From: Caballeronia arationis
GTDB taxonomy: Bacteria; Pseudomonadota; Gammaproteobacteria; Burkholderiales; Burkholderiaceae
Direction: 5' to 3'
DNA: 64,000 nt
Assembly: GCF_001544975.2 (NCBI RefSeq)
Contig: NZ_FCOG02000015.1
Location: 1 to 64,000 of the forward strand
A model generated the notes under the pieces. It worked only from the letters and a program-made list of their open reading frames with translations. It did not search any database and had not been told where the DNA came from. Positions 1-6,763 of the stretch are shown here, piece by piece. Within the stretch, counting starts at the first letter, position 1, and each line of letters begins with the position of its first letter. A program made the position numbers and the translations under genes.

Positions 1-224
1 GCGCCGATCAGCGTGCGGAAGTGCAGGTCGAGGTCGGCGCCGAACTGCAGGCGGCCGTACGGATGCGGCAGCGCCATCGTGCCCTTGATGTTGCTTTCGA
101 CCGCCAGTGCGGCCGCGTTCGACAGGTCGTCGACCGGCAGGATGATCACATGGTTGCGTACGCCGACGCGGCCGTTGTCGCGACGATAACCGCGGAAAGT
201 GGTGTCCAGGTCAATCACGCTCAT
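1..224 (-). CDS. suyB: (2R)-sulfolactate sulfo-lyase, large subunit SuyB (N-terminal part)
   Basis: Only the first 74 codons are inside the window; the gene continues past base 1. The start is the ATG at 224, giving [20 protein letters not shown], followed by [19 protein letters not shown], the typical opening of the UxaA/GarD C-terminal domain family (altronate dehydratase and sulfolactate sulfo-lyase large subunits). Sulfolactate sulfo-lyase splits (R)-sulfolactate into pyruvate and sulfite in the cytoplasm. Alone this fragment could equally be an altronate dehydratase. The separate small SAF-domain gene 68 bp upstream, and the sulfonate genes that follow, favour SuyB. The short spacing suggests one transcript from suyA. 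Confidence 0.75.
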   Translation of the reverse strand, partial: MSVIDLDTTFRGYRRDNGRVGVRNHVIILPVDDLSNAAALAVESNIKGTMALPHPYGRLQFGADLDLHFRTLIG

Positions 225-292
225 GATGTTTGTCTCTCTCGATATGGGGAAGCTGGGTCGCTACGCTGGTTTGTCGCTGCCGCGCGGGCGGC

Positions 293-643
293 TTACCAGC
301 GCTTCGTCTTGATGTTGTGCACGTGGGCGTGTTCTCCCGCCGTGATGGGCGCGACGACCTTGCCGATATCGACGCCGTATTTGAACACCGTGTCGCCAAC
401 CGCCATGTCCTTCAGCGCGACCTTGTGGCCGATGGGAATGTCCTGCTTTGCGGCGACGGTCACGACTTCGTCTTCGTCCATGATCCACGCGTTCAGTTGC
501 GTGCCCGCCTTGATGCCCTCGACGACGGCCACACCCACCGTGTCCTTCGCCTCGTGCAGCACGATGTGAATGGTCTTGCGCTCGCCTGCTGCCGTTGCCG
601 CCGCGACTCCGGCGCCGTTCGTTCCTGCTGCTGCCTGACTCAT
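293..643 (-). CDS. suyA: (2R)-sulfolactate sulfo-lyase, small subunit SuyA
   Basis: A 116-residue SAF-domain protein of the UxaA N-terminal type. The C-terminal half reads IPIGHKVALKDMAVGDTVFK and ends with the family motif GEHAHVHN near the C-terminus. SuyA is the small partner of SuyB in sulfolactate desulfonation to pyruvate and sulfite. I chose the ATG at 643 because a clear GGAGA site lies 5-7 bases before it; an in-frame ATG at 667 has no comparable site. The first ~20 residues are alanine-rich and probably disordered. The gene heads suyAB and is divergent from the GntR regulator, with a palindrome in between (753-770). An altronate-dehydratase small subunit is the alternative. Confidence 0.75.
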   Translation of the reverse strand: MSQAAAGTNGAGVAAATAAGERKTIHIVLHEAKDTVGVAVVEGIKAGTQLNAWIMDEDEVVTVAAKQDIPIGHKVALKDMAVGDTVFKYGVDIGKVVAPITAGEHAHVHNIKTKRW

Positions 644-752
644 TTGCGTCTCCTCGGTTGAGTTCAATCGTGGCCGGCCTTCCCGCCGGTGGCGACGGCA
701 TGTCGCCGCATCAGTGAGATCATCTTAGGCGGCAATATCATCCACGTCAACT

Positions 753-770
753 AACTCATCTAGATGTGTT
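753..770. promoter_or_regulatory. 18-bp near-perfect palindrome, candidate operator of suyA / gntR
   Basis: AACTCATCTAGATGTGTT is an inverted repeat with a perfect 10-bp core (CATCTAGATG) and only one mismatched base pair in the outer arms. It lies 110 bp upstream of suyA and 60 bp upstream of the divergent GntR gene. That is the usual place for an autoregulating GntR-family repressor to bind. The link to this regulator is inferred from position. Confidence 0.5.
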
Positions 771-829
771 ACATGACCTGAAGATGGCGTAGAATCGGTT
801 CACATCATTAAAAGAATTCAGGGAAGGCT

Positions 830-1588
830 ATGAGCACGATGACTGAGATGCCGACAGCCCTCGGCGGCACGCGGTACAAGGAAGTAAAGAGCGCGGTGCT
901 GGGCGCACTCGCGGCGCAGGAATGGAAAGGCGGCGAAGCCATTCCCTCCGAAAAGCGGCTGGCGGAACGCTTCGGCGTGTCGATTGGCACGCTGCGCAAG
1001 GCCATCGATGAACTGTGCGCCGAGAACATACTGGTTCGTCATCAAGGCCTCGGGACCTTTGTGGCGATGCATCAGCGGGATCGCCACTTCTTTCGCTTCT
1101 TTCGCATCGTGCGCCGCGACGGGGACAAGACCTACCCCGTCGTGAGTCTCGTGAATTTTCGCAGGACGAAAGCCTCGCGCGACGTGGCGGCGCGACTGCA
1201 GATCGCAGAAGGTACGCGCGTCTTTCAGTTCACGAACATGCTCGCGCTGCACGACGCTGTCGTGATCGTTGAGAGCATCGTGCTGCCCGAGACGCGCTTT
1301 GCAGGACTGACGGAAGCCGCGCTGCGCGATCGCCCGAATACGCTCTACAACTTCTATCAGGATGCCTTCGGCATCAATGTGGTCGGCACAGATGAACGCG
1401 TGCGTGTCGCGCAGGCGAGCGAACTCGAAGGAAAACTGCTCGGCCTCGCGACCGCCGCGCCGGTACTCGAAGTCGAGCGCGTCGCGTACTCGTACCACCA
1501 TCAGCCGGTCGAGTACCGGATCTCGCATGTCAACACGCTCGAATACGACTACGTGTCGAGCTACGCGCGCCCGACAGACGGCAGCTAG
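830..1588 (+). CDS. GntR family (HutC/UTRA-type) transcriptional regulator
   Basis: 252 residues. The N-terminal winged helix (about residues 14-80) contains the GntR signature around PSEKRLAERFGVSIGTLRKA. The rest (about 100-245) is a UTRA ligand-binding domain of the HutC subfamily, ending in HHQPVEYRISHVN, which is typical. Such proteins are dimeric repressors released by a small metabolite. The start at 830 follows GGGAAGG. The gene is divergent from suyAB and convergent with the PhnW-like gene, which ends 5 bp beyond its stop. Likely targets are suyAB and its own promoter, through the palindrome at 753-770. The ligand cannot be told from sequence; a sulfonate or an aminophosphonate are both reasonable. 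Confidence 0.85.
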   Translation: MSTMTEMPTALGGTRYKEVKSAVLGALAAQEWKGGEAIPSEKRLAERFGVSIGTLRKAIDELCAENILVRHQGLGTFVAMHQRDRHFFRFFRIVRRDGDKTYPVVSLVNFRRTKASRDVAARLQIAEGTRVFQFTNMLALHDAVVIVESIVLPETRFAGLTEAALRDRPNTLYNFYQDAFGINVVGTDERVRVAQASELEGKLLGLATAAPVLEVERVAYSYHHQPVEYRISHVNTLEYDYVSSYARPTDGS

Positions 1589-1593
1589 AACAT

Positions 1594-2751
1594 TCAGGCC
1601 GCCTGCGCCGACGTACCGGCGACGCCCATCGACTGCAGCATCTCGCGCACGGCGTCGAGCGCGGCGCGCATTTCGCGCTCGCCGATCCTGCCGATACAGC
1701 CGATGCGAAACGAGTCCGCAACCGTCAGCTTGCCGGGATAGATCACGAAGCCGCGTTCCTTCAGGCCGTCGTAGAAGCGCTGAAAATCGAAACGCGGGTC
1801 GTCGAGCATGTGAAACGTCACGATGATCGGCGCCTGCAAATCCACCGCCAGGAGCGGCCTGAAGCCGAGCGCCGTCATCCCTTCGATCAGCACGCGGCAG
1901 TTGTTGCGATAACGCGCCCCGCGCCCCGCCACGCCGCCTTCCTCGTCGAACTCCCGCAGCGCCTGATGCAGCGCAACGATGACATGCGTTGGCGGCGTAA
2001 AGCGGTACTGACCGGTCTTTTCGAAATTCGACCACTGGTCGTGCAGATCGAGCACGAGCGTCGTCGCGTTGCCTTGCGATGCTTCGAGTGCCGCGCGGCG
2101 GCAGATCACGAAACCGAGGCCCGGCACGCCCTCGATGCACTTGTTCGACGAAGCGGTGATCGCATCGGCGCCCACCGCGCGCGCGTCGAGCGGCACCGCG
2201 CCGAAGGCGCTCATCGAATCGATCAGGAAGCCCTTGCCATAACGCGCCGCGAGCGCGCCGATGTTCGCTACCGGATTGAGAATGCCCGAGGTGGTCTCGC
2301 AATGCACCGCGAACACATGCGTGATCGACGGCGTGCGCTTCAGGATCGACTCGACCTTTTTCAGGTCGGGTGGCGCGTCTTCTGCCGTCTGATGCACGAC
2401 CGTCTTGCGTCTCGCGATATCGAGAATGCGCTTTGCGCGCAGCCCGTACGCGCCGTTTACCAGCACGAGCACCTTGCCGTCGCGCGGCACGAGGCTCGTC
2501 AGCATCGCCTCGACGGCGAAAGTGCCGGAGCCCTGCACCGGCACCGTCACGTATTCGTCGCCGCCGTTGGCGATGTCGCGCAACTGCGCAAGCACGGACT
2601 TGTTGATCGCGACGAAGTTCGCATCGCGCGAACCCCAGTCGTGCAGCATCGCGGCCTTGACGGTACGCGACGTGGTCAGCGGGCCCGGCGTCAGGAGAAA
2701 CGGATCGCCGGTTTCGGAGGCAAAGGGCGTGACTGGCTTGGAATGTGGCAT
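1594..2751 (-). CDS. PhnW-like class V aminotransferase (2-aminoethylphosphonate/omega-amine:pyruvate transaminase family)
   Basis: 385 residues, fold type I class V aminotransferase. Features typical of PhnW are LLTPGPLTTS near residue 20, the PVQGSGTFAVE loop near 71-81, LIDSMSAFG near 177-184, and the PLP lysine in SSNKCIEGVPG (Lys204). Classical PhnW moves the amino group of 2-aminoethylphosphonate to pyruvate, giving phosphonoacetaldehyde. No phosphonate-cleaving gene (phnX, phnA, phnY) is in the window. The gene is divergent from xsc-1 across 247 bp and lies inside a sulfonate island. Taurine is the sulfonate analogue of 2-aminoethylphosphonate, so a taurine:pyruvate transaminase role feeding Xsc is plausible. 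That is my inference; a genuine phosphonate role remains possible. Confidence 0.75.
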   Translation of the reverse strand: MPHSKPVTPFASETGDPFLLTPGPLTTSRTVKAAMLHDWGSRDANFVAINKSVLAQLRDIANGGDEYVTVPVQGSGTFAVEAMLTSLVPRDGKVLVLVNGAYGLRAKRILDIARRKTVVHQTAEDAPPDLKKVESILKRTPSITHVFAVHCETTSGILNPVANIGALAARYGKGFLIDSMSAFGAVPLDARAVGADAITASSNKCIEGVPGLGFVICRRAALEASQGNATTLVLDLHDQWSNFEKTGQYRFTPPTHVIVALHQALREFDEEGGVAGRGARYRNNCRVLIEGMTALGFRPLLAVDLQAPIIVTFHMLDDPRFDFQRFYDGLKERGFVIYPGKLTVADSFRIGCIGRIGEREMRAALDAVREMLQSMGVAGTSAQAA

Positions 2752-2880
2752 GGGTATTCGTCAGACGTCGTGGCGAGATCGGTCGTCAGGGTATACGACA
2801 TCGGCCCGGTTGCGCTGGTTTCCCGACGCGGGGCATCGCGGTTGGCGTATCCGTGCGTCACTATTTTAGATACAAATCAT

Positions 2881-2932
2881 CCCGAATAATAGATTTTATC
2901 GGTTGACGATTCGGGCGATGATGGTCTACATT
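2881..2932 (+). promoter_or_regulatory. Predicted xsc-1 promoter flanked by an inverted repeat
   Basis: TTGACG at 2903-2908 and TACATT at 2927-2932 make a plausible sigma-70 promoter with an 18-bp spacer. The -35 region is enclosed by a 7-bp inverted repeat: CCCGAAT at 2881-2887 and ATTCGGG at 2909-2915. The same arrangement recurs 6677 bp downstream before xsc-2. The prediction rests on motif matching only. Confidence 0.45.
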
Positions 2933-2951
2933 TCATCCAACACGCTGTTTT

Positions 2952-2968
2952 CGGAACCATATGTTCCG
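2952..2968. promoter_or_regulatory. Palindrome CGGAAC-N5-GTTCCG, candidate IclR-family operator of xsc-1
   Basis: Perfect 6-bp arms with a 5-bp spacer, placed about 20 bp downstream of the predicted -10 and 31 bp before the xsc-1 start codon. The same 5-N5-5 core occurs before xsc-2 (9629-9645) and before iseJ (13672-13686). Binding there would block transcription start, which suggests a repressor. Assignment to an IclR-type regulator rests on the three IclR genes in this island. Confidence 0.55.
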
Positions 2969-2998
2969 TTTTATTCAAACACCGGAGACGTCAACACC

Positions 2999-4837
2999 AT
3001 GAGCGAACTCGACCCCACTCTCGCCGCCCCCGCTTCCTCCGCTTCCTCCGTCACTGACGGCCCGCAGGCCATGACCCCCTCTGAAGCCTTCGTCGAAACG
3101 CTGGCCGCCAACGGCGTCACCGACATGTTCGGCATCATGGGCTCCGCCTTCATGGACGCGATGGACATCTTCGCCCCCGCCGGTATCCGCCTGATTCCGG
3201 TGGTCCACGAGCAAGGCGCAGGGCACATGGCCGATGGCTATTCGCGCGTGTCAGGCCGCCACGGTGTGGTGATCGGCCAGAACGGGCCCGGTATCAGCAA
3301 CTGCGTGACCGCAATTGCAGCAGCCTATTGGGCGCACAGCCCGGTGGTGATCGTCACGCCCGAAGCGGGCACGATGGGCATTGGTCTCGGTGGCTTCCAG
3401 GAAGCCAAGCAGTTGCCGATGTTCCAGGAATTCACCAAATATCAGGGTCACGTGACGCACCCGGCGCGCATGGCCGAATTCACCGGCCGATGCTTCGATC
3501 GCGCGATGGCCGAAATGGGGCCGACGCAACTCAATATCCCGCGCGATTACTTCTACGGCCAGATCAAGGCCGAGATCCCGCAGCCGCAGCGGCTGGATCG
3601 CGGTGCCGGTGGCGAGCAGCGGCTCGACGAAGCCGCCGCGTTGCTCGCTACGGCCAGGTTCCCGGTGATCATCTCGGGCGGCGGCGTGGTGATGGCCGAT
3701 GCAATCGAGGAATGCAAGGCGCTTGCCGAGCGGCTCGGTGCGCCGGTGGTCAACAGCTACTTGCACAACGACTCGTTCCCGGCGAGCCACCCGCTGTGGT
3801 GCGGCCCGCTCGGCTACCAAGGCTCGAAGGCGGCAATGAAGCTGCTCTCGCGCGCCGATGTGGTGATCGCGCTCGGCTCGCGCCTCGGACCGTTCGGCAC
3901 CTTGCCGCAGCACGGAATGGACTACTGGCCGAAGAACGCGAAGATCATCCAGATCGATGCCGATCACAAGATGCTCGGGCTCGTGAAGAAGATCACGGTC
4001 GGCATTTGCGGCGACGCGAAGGCCGCAGCGGTTGCGCTCACGCAGCGTCTGACCGGGCGCACCCTCGCCTGCGACGCCTCGCGCGAGGACCGTGCCGGCC
4101 AGATCAAGTCGGAGAAGGCTGCGTGGGAGAAGGAACTCGACGAATGGACCCACGAGCGCGATCCGTACAGCCTCGACATGATCGAGGAGCAGAAGGGCGA
4201 GCGGCCGTTCAGCGGCGGCACCTATCTGCATCCGCGCCAGGTGCTGCGCGAGCTGGAAAAGGCGATGCCTGAAGACGTGATGGTCTCCACCGACATCGGC
4301 AACATCAACTCGGTCGCCAACAGCTATCTGCGTTTCGAGAAACCGCGCAGCTTCTTCGCGGCGATGAGCTGGGGCAACTGCGGCTATGCGTTTCCGACCA
4401 TCATCGGCGCGAAAGTCGCGGCACCGCACCGCCCGGCGGTCTCCTACGCCGGCGACGGCGCCTGGGGCATGAGCCTGATGGAAACGATGACCTGCGTGCG
4501 CCACAACATCCCGGTGACGGCGGTGGTGTTCCACAACCGCCAGTGGGGCGCGGAGAAGAAGAATCAGGTCGATTTCTACAACCGGCGCTTCGTCGCGGGC
4601 GAACTCGATAACCAGAGCTTCGCGGAAATCGGTAAAGCGATGGGCGCGGAAGGCATCGTCGTGGACAAGCTCGAAGATGTCGGACCGGCGCTGAAAAAAG
4701 CCATCGACCTGCAGATGAACCACGGCAAGACCACCATCATCGAGATCATGTGCACCCGCGAACTCGGCGATCCGTTCCGCCGCGATGCGCTCGCCAAACC
4801 CGTACGCCTCCTCGACAAGTACAAGGACTACGTCTGA
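2999..4837 (+). CDS. xsc: Sulfoacetaldehyde acetyltransferase Xsc, copy 1
   Basis: 612 residues, a thiamine-diphosphate enzyme of the acetolactate synthase fold. Xsc converts sulfoacetaldehyde and phosphate to acetyl phosphate and sulfite. The ThDP-activating glutamate is Glu71 in VVHEQGAGHMADGYS. The C-terminal ThDP/Mg motif starts at GDGAWG near residue 485 and runs to HNRQWGAEKKNQ. The chosen ATG at 2999 follows GGAGACG; in-frame upstream codons overlap the promoter and operator. Residue 55 is Met. A strong hairpin and then pta follow, so acetyl phosphate passes to Pta. This copy is the shared exit point for taurine, isethionate and sulfoacetate carbon. It is nearly identical to copy 2. 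Confidence 0.95.
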   Translation: MSELDPTLAAPASSASSVTDGPQAMTPSEAFVETLAANGVTDMFGIMGSAFMDAMDIFAPAGIRLIPVVHEQGAGHMADGYSRVSGRHGVVIGQNGPGISNCVTAIAAAYWAHSPVVIVTPEAGTMGIGLGGFQEAKQLPMFQEFTKYQGHVTHPARMAEFTGRCFDRAMAEMGPTQLNIPRDYFYGQIKAEIPQPQRLDRGAGGEQRLDEAAALLATARFPVIISGGGVVMADAIEECKALAERLGAPVVNSYLHNDSFPASHPLWCGPLGYQGSKAAMKLLSRADVVIALGSRLGPFGTLPQHGMDYWPKNAKIIQIDADHKMLGLVKKITVGICGDAKAAAVALTQRLTGRTLACDASREDRAGQIKSEKAAWEKELDEWTHERDPYSLDMIEEQKGERPFSGGTYLHPRQVLRELEKAMPEDVMVSTDIGNINSVANSYLRFEKPRSFFAAMSWGNCGYAFPTIIGAKVAAPHRPAVSYAGDGAWGMSLMETMTCVRHNIPVTAVVFHNRQWGAEKKNQVDFYNRRFVAGELDNQSFAEIGKAMGAEGIVVDKLEDVGPALKKAIDLQMNHGKTTIIEIMCTRELGDPFRRDALAKPVRLLDKYKDYV

Positions 4838-4857
4838 TCTCCGTCGTCTGATCGAAC

Positions 4858-4893
4858 CGCGAGGCCGGAGGCGAAGACGCCTCCGGCCTCGCG
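4858..4893. terminator. Perfect 16-bp hairpin between xsc-1 and pta
   Basis: Arms at 4858-4873 (CGCGAGGCCGGAGGCG) and 4878-4893 enclose an AAGA tetraloop with no mismatch. No T-run follows, so it is not a classic intrinsic terminator. It starts 21 bp after the xsc-1 stop and ends 33 bp before pta. It could protect xsc mRNA or lower pta expression relative to xsc. The role is inferred. Confidence 0.6.
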
Positions 4894-4925
4894 CGTCCCC
4901 TGCGCCCAATAAAGCGATCCAAATC

Positions 4926-5990
4926 ATGAAAGCGATCAACCGCATCATCGAGCAGGCTCGCGCGACGCCCATGCGCATCGTGCTCTGCGAGCCGGAGGAC
5001 CCGCGCGTGCTGCAGGCGGCATCGCGCGTCACACGCGAAGGGCTCGCGCGCATCATGCTGATCGGCGACGCCGCGCGCGTGCGCGACACCGCCGAACGCG
5101 AACAAATCGACCTCTCCGGCATGGAAATGATCGACCCGGCCGCCTCGCCGCTCGCGCAGGCTTGCGCGGACGAACTCTTCGCGCTGCGCGGCAGAAAAGG
5201 CATGACACGCGAAGAAGCGCAGCGCGAAGTGCTGAAGCCTCTGTGTTTCGCGAACCTGCTGGTGCGCCTCGGCCACGCGGACGGCTCGGTCGCGGGCGCA
5301 GTCAACACCACCGCGGACGTCGTGCGCGCCGCGATCCAGATCATCGGCGTGCGCGCTGGTTTCAAACTCGTGTCGAGCTTCTTCCTGATGATGCTCTGCG
5401 AGCCGTTCCACACGATGAAGGGCGGCCTGATCTTCTCCGACTGCGCGCTCGTCGTGGAACCGGACGCGAACGAACTGGCCGACATCGCCCTCGCCGCCGC
5501 CGACAGCGCGAAGAGCCTCCTGATGGACGAACCGCGCGTCGCGATGCTCTCGTTTTCGACGAGCGGCAGCGCGCGTCACGCGGCCGTCGACAAGGTGGTC
5601 GCGGCCACCGCGCGCGTGAAGGCGCTGCGCCCGTCGCTCGCGATCGACGGCGACGTGCAGCTCGATGCTGCGATCGTCGCGGAAATCGCGCGGCGCAAGG
5701 TCGAGCACTCGCAAGTCGACGGCCACGCCAACGTGCTCATTTTCCCGGGCCTGGAAGCGGGCAACATCGGCTACAAGCTGGCGGAGCGCATCGGCGGCGC
5801 GAAGGCGATCGGCCCGCTCCTGCAGGGATTGCAGAAACCGGCGAACGACCTGTCGCGCGGCTGCAGCGCCGACGACATCTATTACGTCATCGCCGTGACC
5901 AGCGTGCAGGCGCAGGCGGCGCCGACGCTCGCGCCTCCAGCCGGTCTTGCCAGTAATGAGGATGCTCGCCCGGCCGCGCATGCATCGTGA
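4926..5990 (+). CDS. pta: Phosphate acetyltransferase (PTA_PTB family)
   Basis: 354 residues, the single-domain short form of phosphotransacetylase. Segments such as IVLCEPEDPRVLQAA (N-terminus), GRKGMTREEAQ, and HANVLIFPGLEAGNIGYKLAE (split here: HANVLIFPGLEAG, NIGYKLAE) are characteristic. It converts the acetyl phosphate made by Xsc to acetyl-CoA. The ATG at 4926 (MKAINRIIEQ) begins the conserved fold; upstream in-frame codons run through the hairpin. No good ribosome binding site is visible. The stop overlaps the GTG start of tauE (GTGA), so the two are translationally coupled. An xsc-pta pair is the standard sulfoacetaldehyde exit module. Confidence 0.92.
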   Translation: MKAINRIIEQARATPMRIVLCEPEDPRVLQAASRVTREGLARIMLIGDAARVRDTAEREQIDLSGMEMIDPAASPLAQACADELFALRGRKGMTREEAQREVLKPLCFANLLVRLGHADGSVAGAVNTTADVVRAAIQIIGVRAGFKLVSSFFLMMLCEPFHTMKGGLIFSDCALVVEPDANELADIALAAADSAKSLLMDEPRVAMLSFSTSGSARHAAVDKVVAATARVKALRPSLAIDGDVQLDAAIVAEIARRKVEHSQVDGHANVLIFPGLEAGNIGYKLAERIGGAKAIGPLLQGLQKPANDLSRGCSADDIYYVIAVTSVQAQAAPTLAPPAGLASNEDARPAAHAS

Positions 5991-6748
5991 GCGCGGCGCA
6001 GGCGCTCGCGCTCCTCGTGCTGATGGGCGCGGCGAGCTACTTCCAGACCGTCACCGGCTTCGGGCTCGGCATGATCGTGATCGGCGCGGCGAGCGGCCTG
6101 AACCTCGCGCCGGTGGCGAGCGTCGCCGCGGTCGTGAGTCTCGTGACGCTCGCCAATAGCGCGATCGCGCTGCCCGGCAAGCTGCATCACGTCGACTGGC
6201 GCGCAGTGCGGGCCGCCACGCTGGGGCTGCTGCCGTCGGTGGGCGCGGGCGTGCTGCTGCTCGGCTATCTGAGCGGCGGCGCGTCCGGCATCCTGCAATT
6301 CCTGCTCGGCGCGGTGATTCTCTACGGCGGCCTCGGCGCCGCCCTGCGGCCGGCGCCGCTCGAACGACGCTCGGAGGATCGCGGCTTTTTCCTGAGCGGC
6401 GTCTCGGGCGGACTGCTCTCCGGCATGTTCGGCATTTCCGGACCGCCGCTCGTGTTCCAGTTCTATCGTCAGCCGATGTCGCTCGTCGAGATCCGCTGCG
6501 CGCTGATCGTGATCTTCGCGGTGACGGCTGTGATCCGCACAATTTTCAGCGCGTGGGAGGGCCAGCTGGATCGCGCGATCTGGGTGCAGTCCGCGCTCGC
6601 GGTACCGGTGGTGGCGCTTGCGACGGTCGCCGCGAGACGCTACCCGCCGCCGATTTCGGGCGTGGCGACGCGGCGCATCGCGTTCGGCGTGCTGGTCGGG
6701 ATCGGCTGCTATCTGATGGTGAGCGCGGCGCTGATCTGGATCAGATGA
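5987..6748 (+). CDS. tauE: TauE/SafE family sulfite exporter
   Basis: 253 residues, almost entirely hydrophobic, with about eight membrane segments in two homologous halves. Each half opens with a short loop of the type GFGLGMIVIG (residues 23-32) and SGMFGISGPPLVFQFY (about 145-160), the TauE/SafE hallmark. Family members export sulfite or sulfoacetate; here sulfite released by Xsc and SuyAB is the obvious cargo. Translation starts at GTG 5987, overlapping the pta stop as GTGA. It is the last gene of the xsc-pta-tauE run and is convergent with the CobT-like gene, whose stop lies 15 bp away. Confidence 0.85.
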   Translation: MSAAQALALLVLMGAASYFQTVTGFGLGMIVIGAASGLNLAPVASVAAVVSLVTLANSAIALPGKLHHVDWRAVRAATLGLLPSVGAGVLLLGYLSGGASGILQFLLGAVILYGGLGAALRPAPLERRSEDRGFFLSGVSGGLLSGMFGISGPPLVFQFYRQPMSLVEIRCALIVIFAVTAVIRTIFSAWEGQLDRAIWVQSALAVPVVALATVAARRYPPPISGVATRRIAFGVLVGIGCYLMVSAALIWIR

Positions 6749-6763
6749 CCGCCGGCCGAGCTT

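Larger units (their letters stand above)
2864..4838 (+). repeat. Direct repeat copy 1: promoter plus complete xsc (1975 bp)
   Basis: The segment from TTTTAGATAC to one base past the xsc stop codon recurs at 9541-11515 with constant offset 6677. The only difference I found is T3162 versus G9839. Sequence similarity stops abruptly at both ends (a versus t before it, c versus t after it). The unit therefore contains 135 bp of upstream promoter region and the whole gene, and nothing else. Confidence 0.95.

Noticed and set aside
3251..5485. A long open frame on the minus strand opposite xsc and pta
   Set aside because: It is the antisense shadow of two well-conserved genes; composition is His/Arg/Ala-rich without any domain.
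5987..6748. Possibility that the TauE-like gene is a generic permease unrelated to sulfonates
   Set aside because: Four-base overlap with pta in an xsc operon and the TauE/SafE motifs make sulfite export the better reading.
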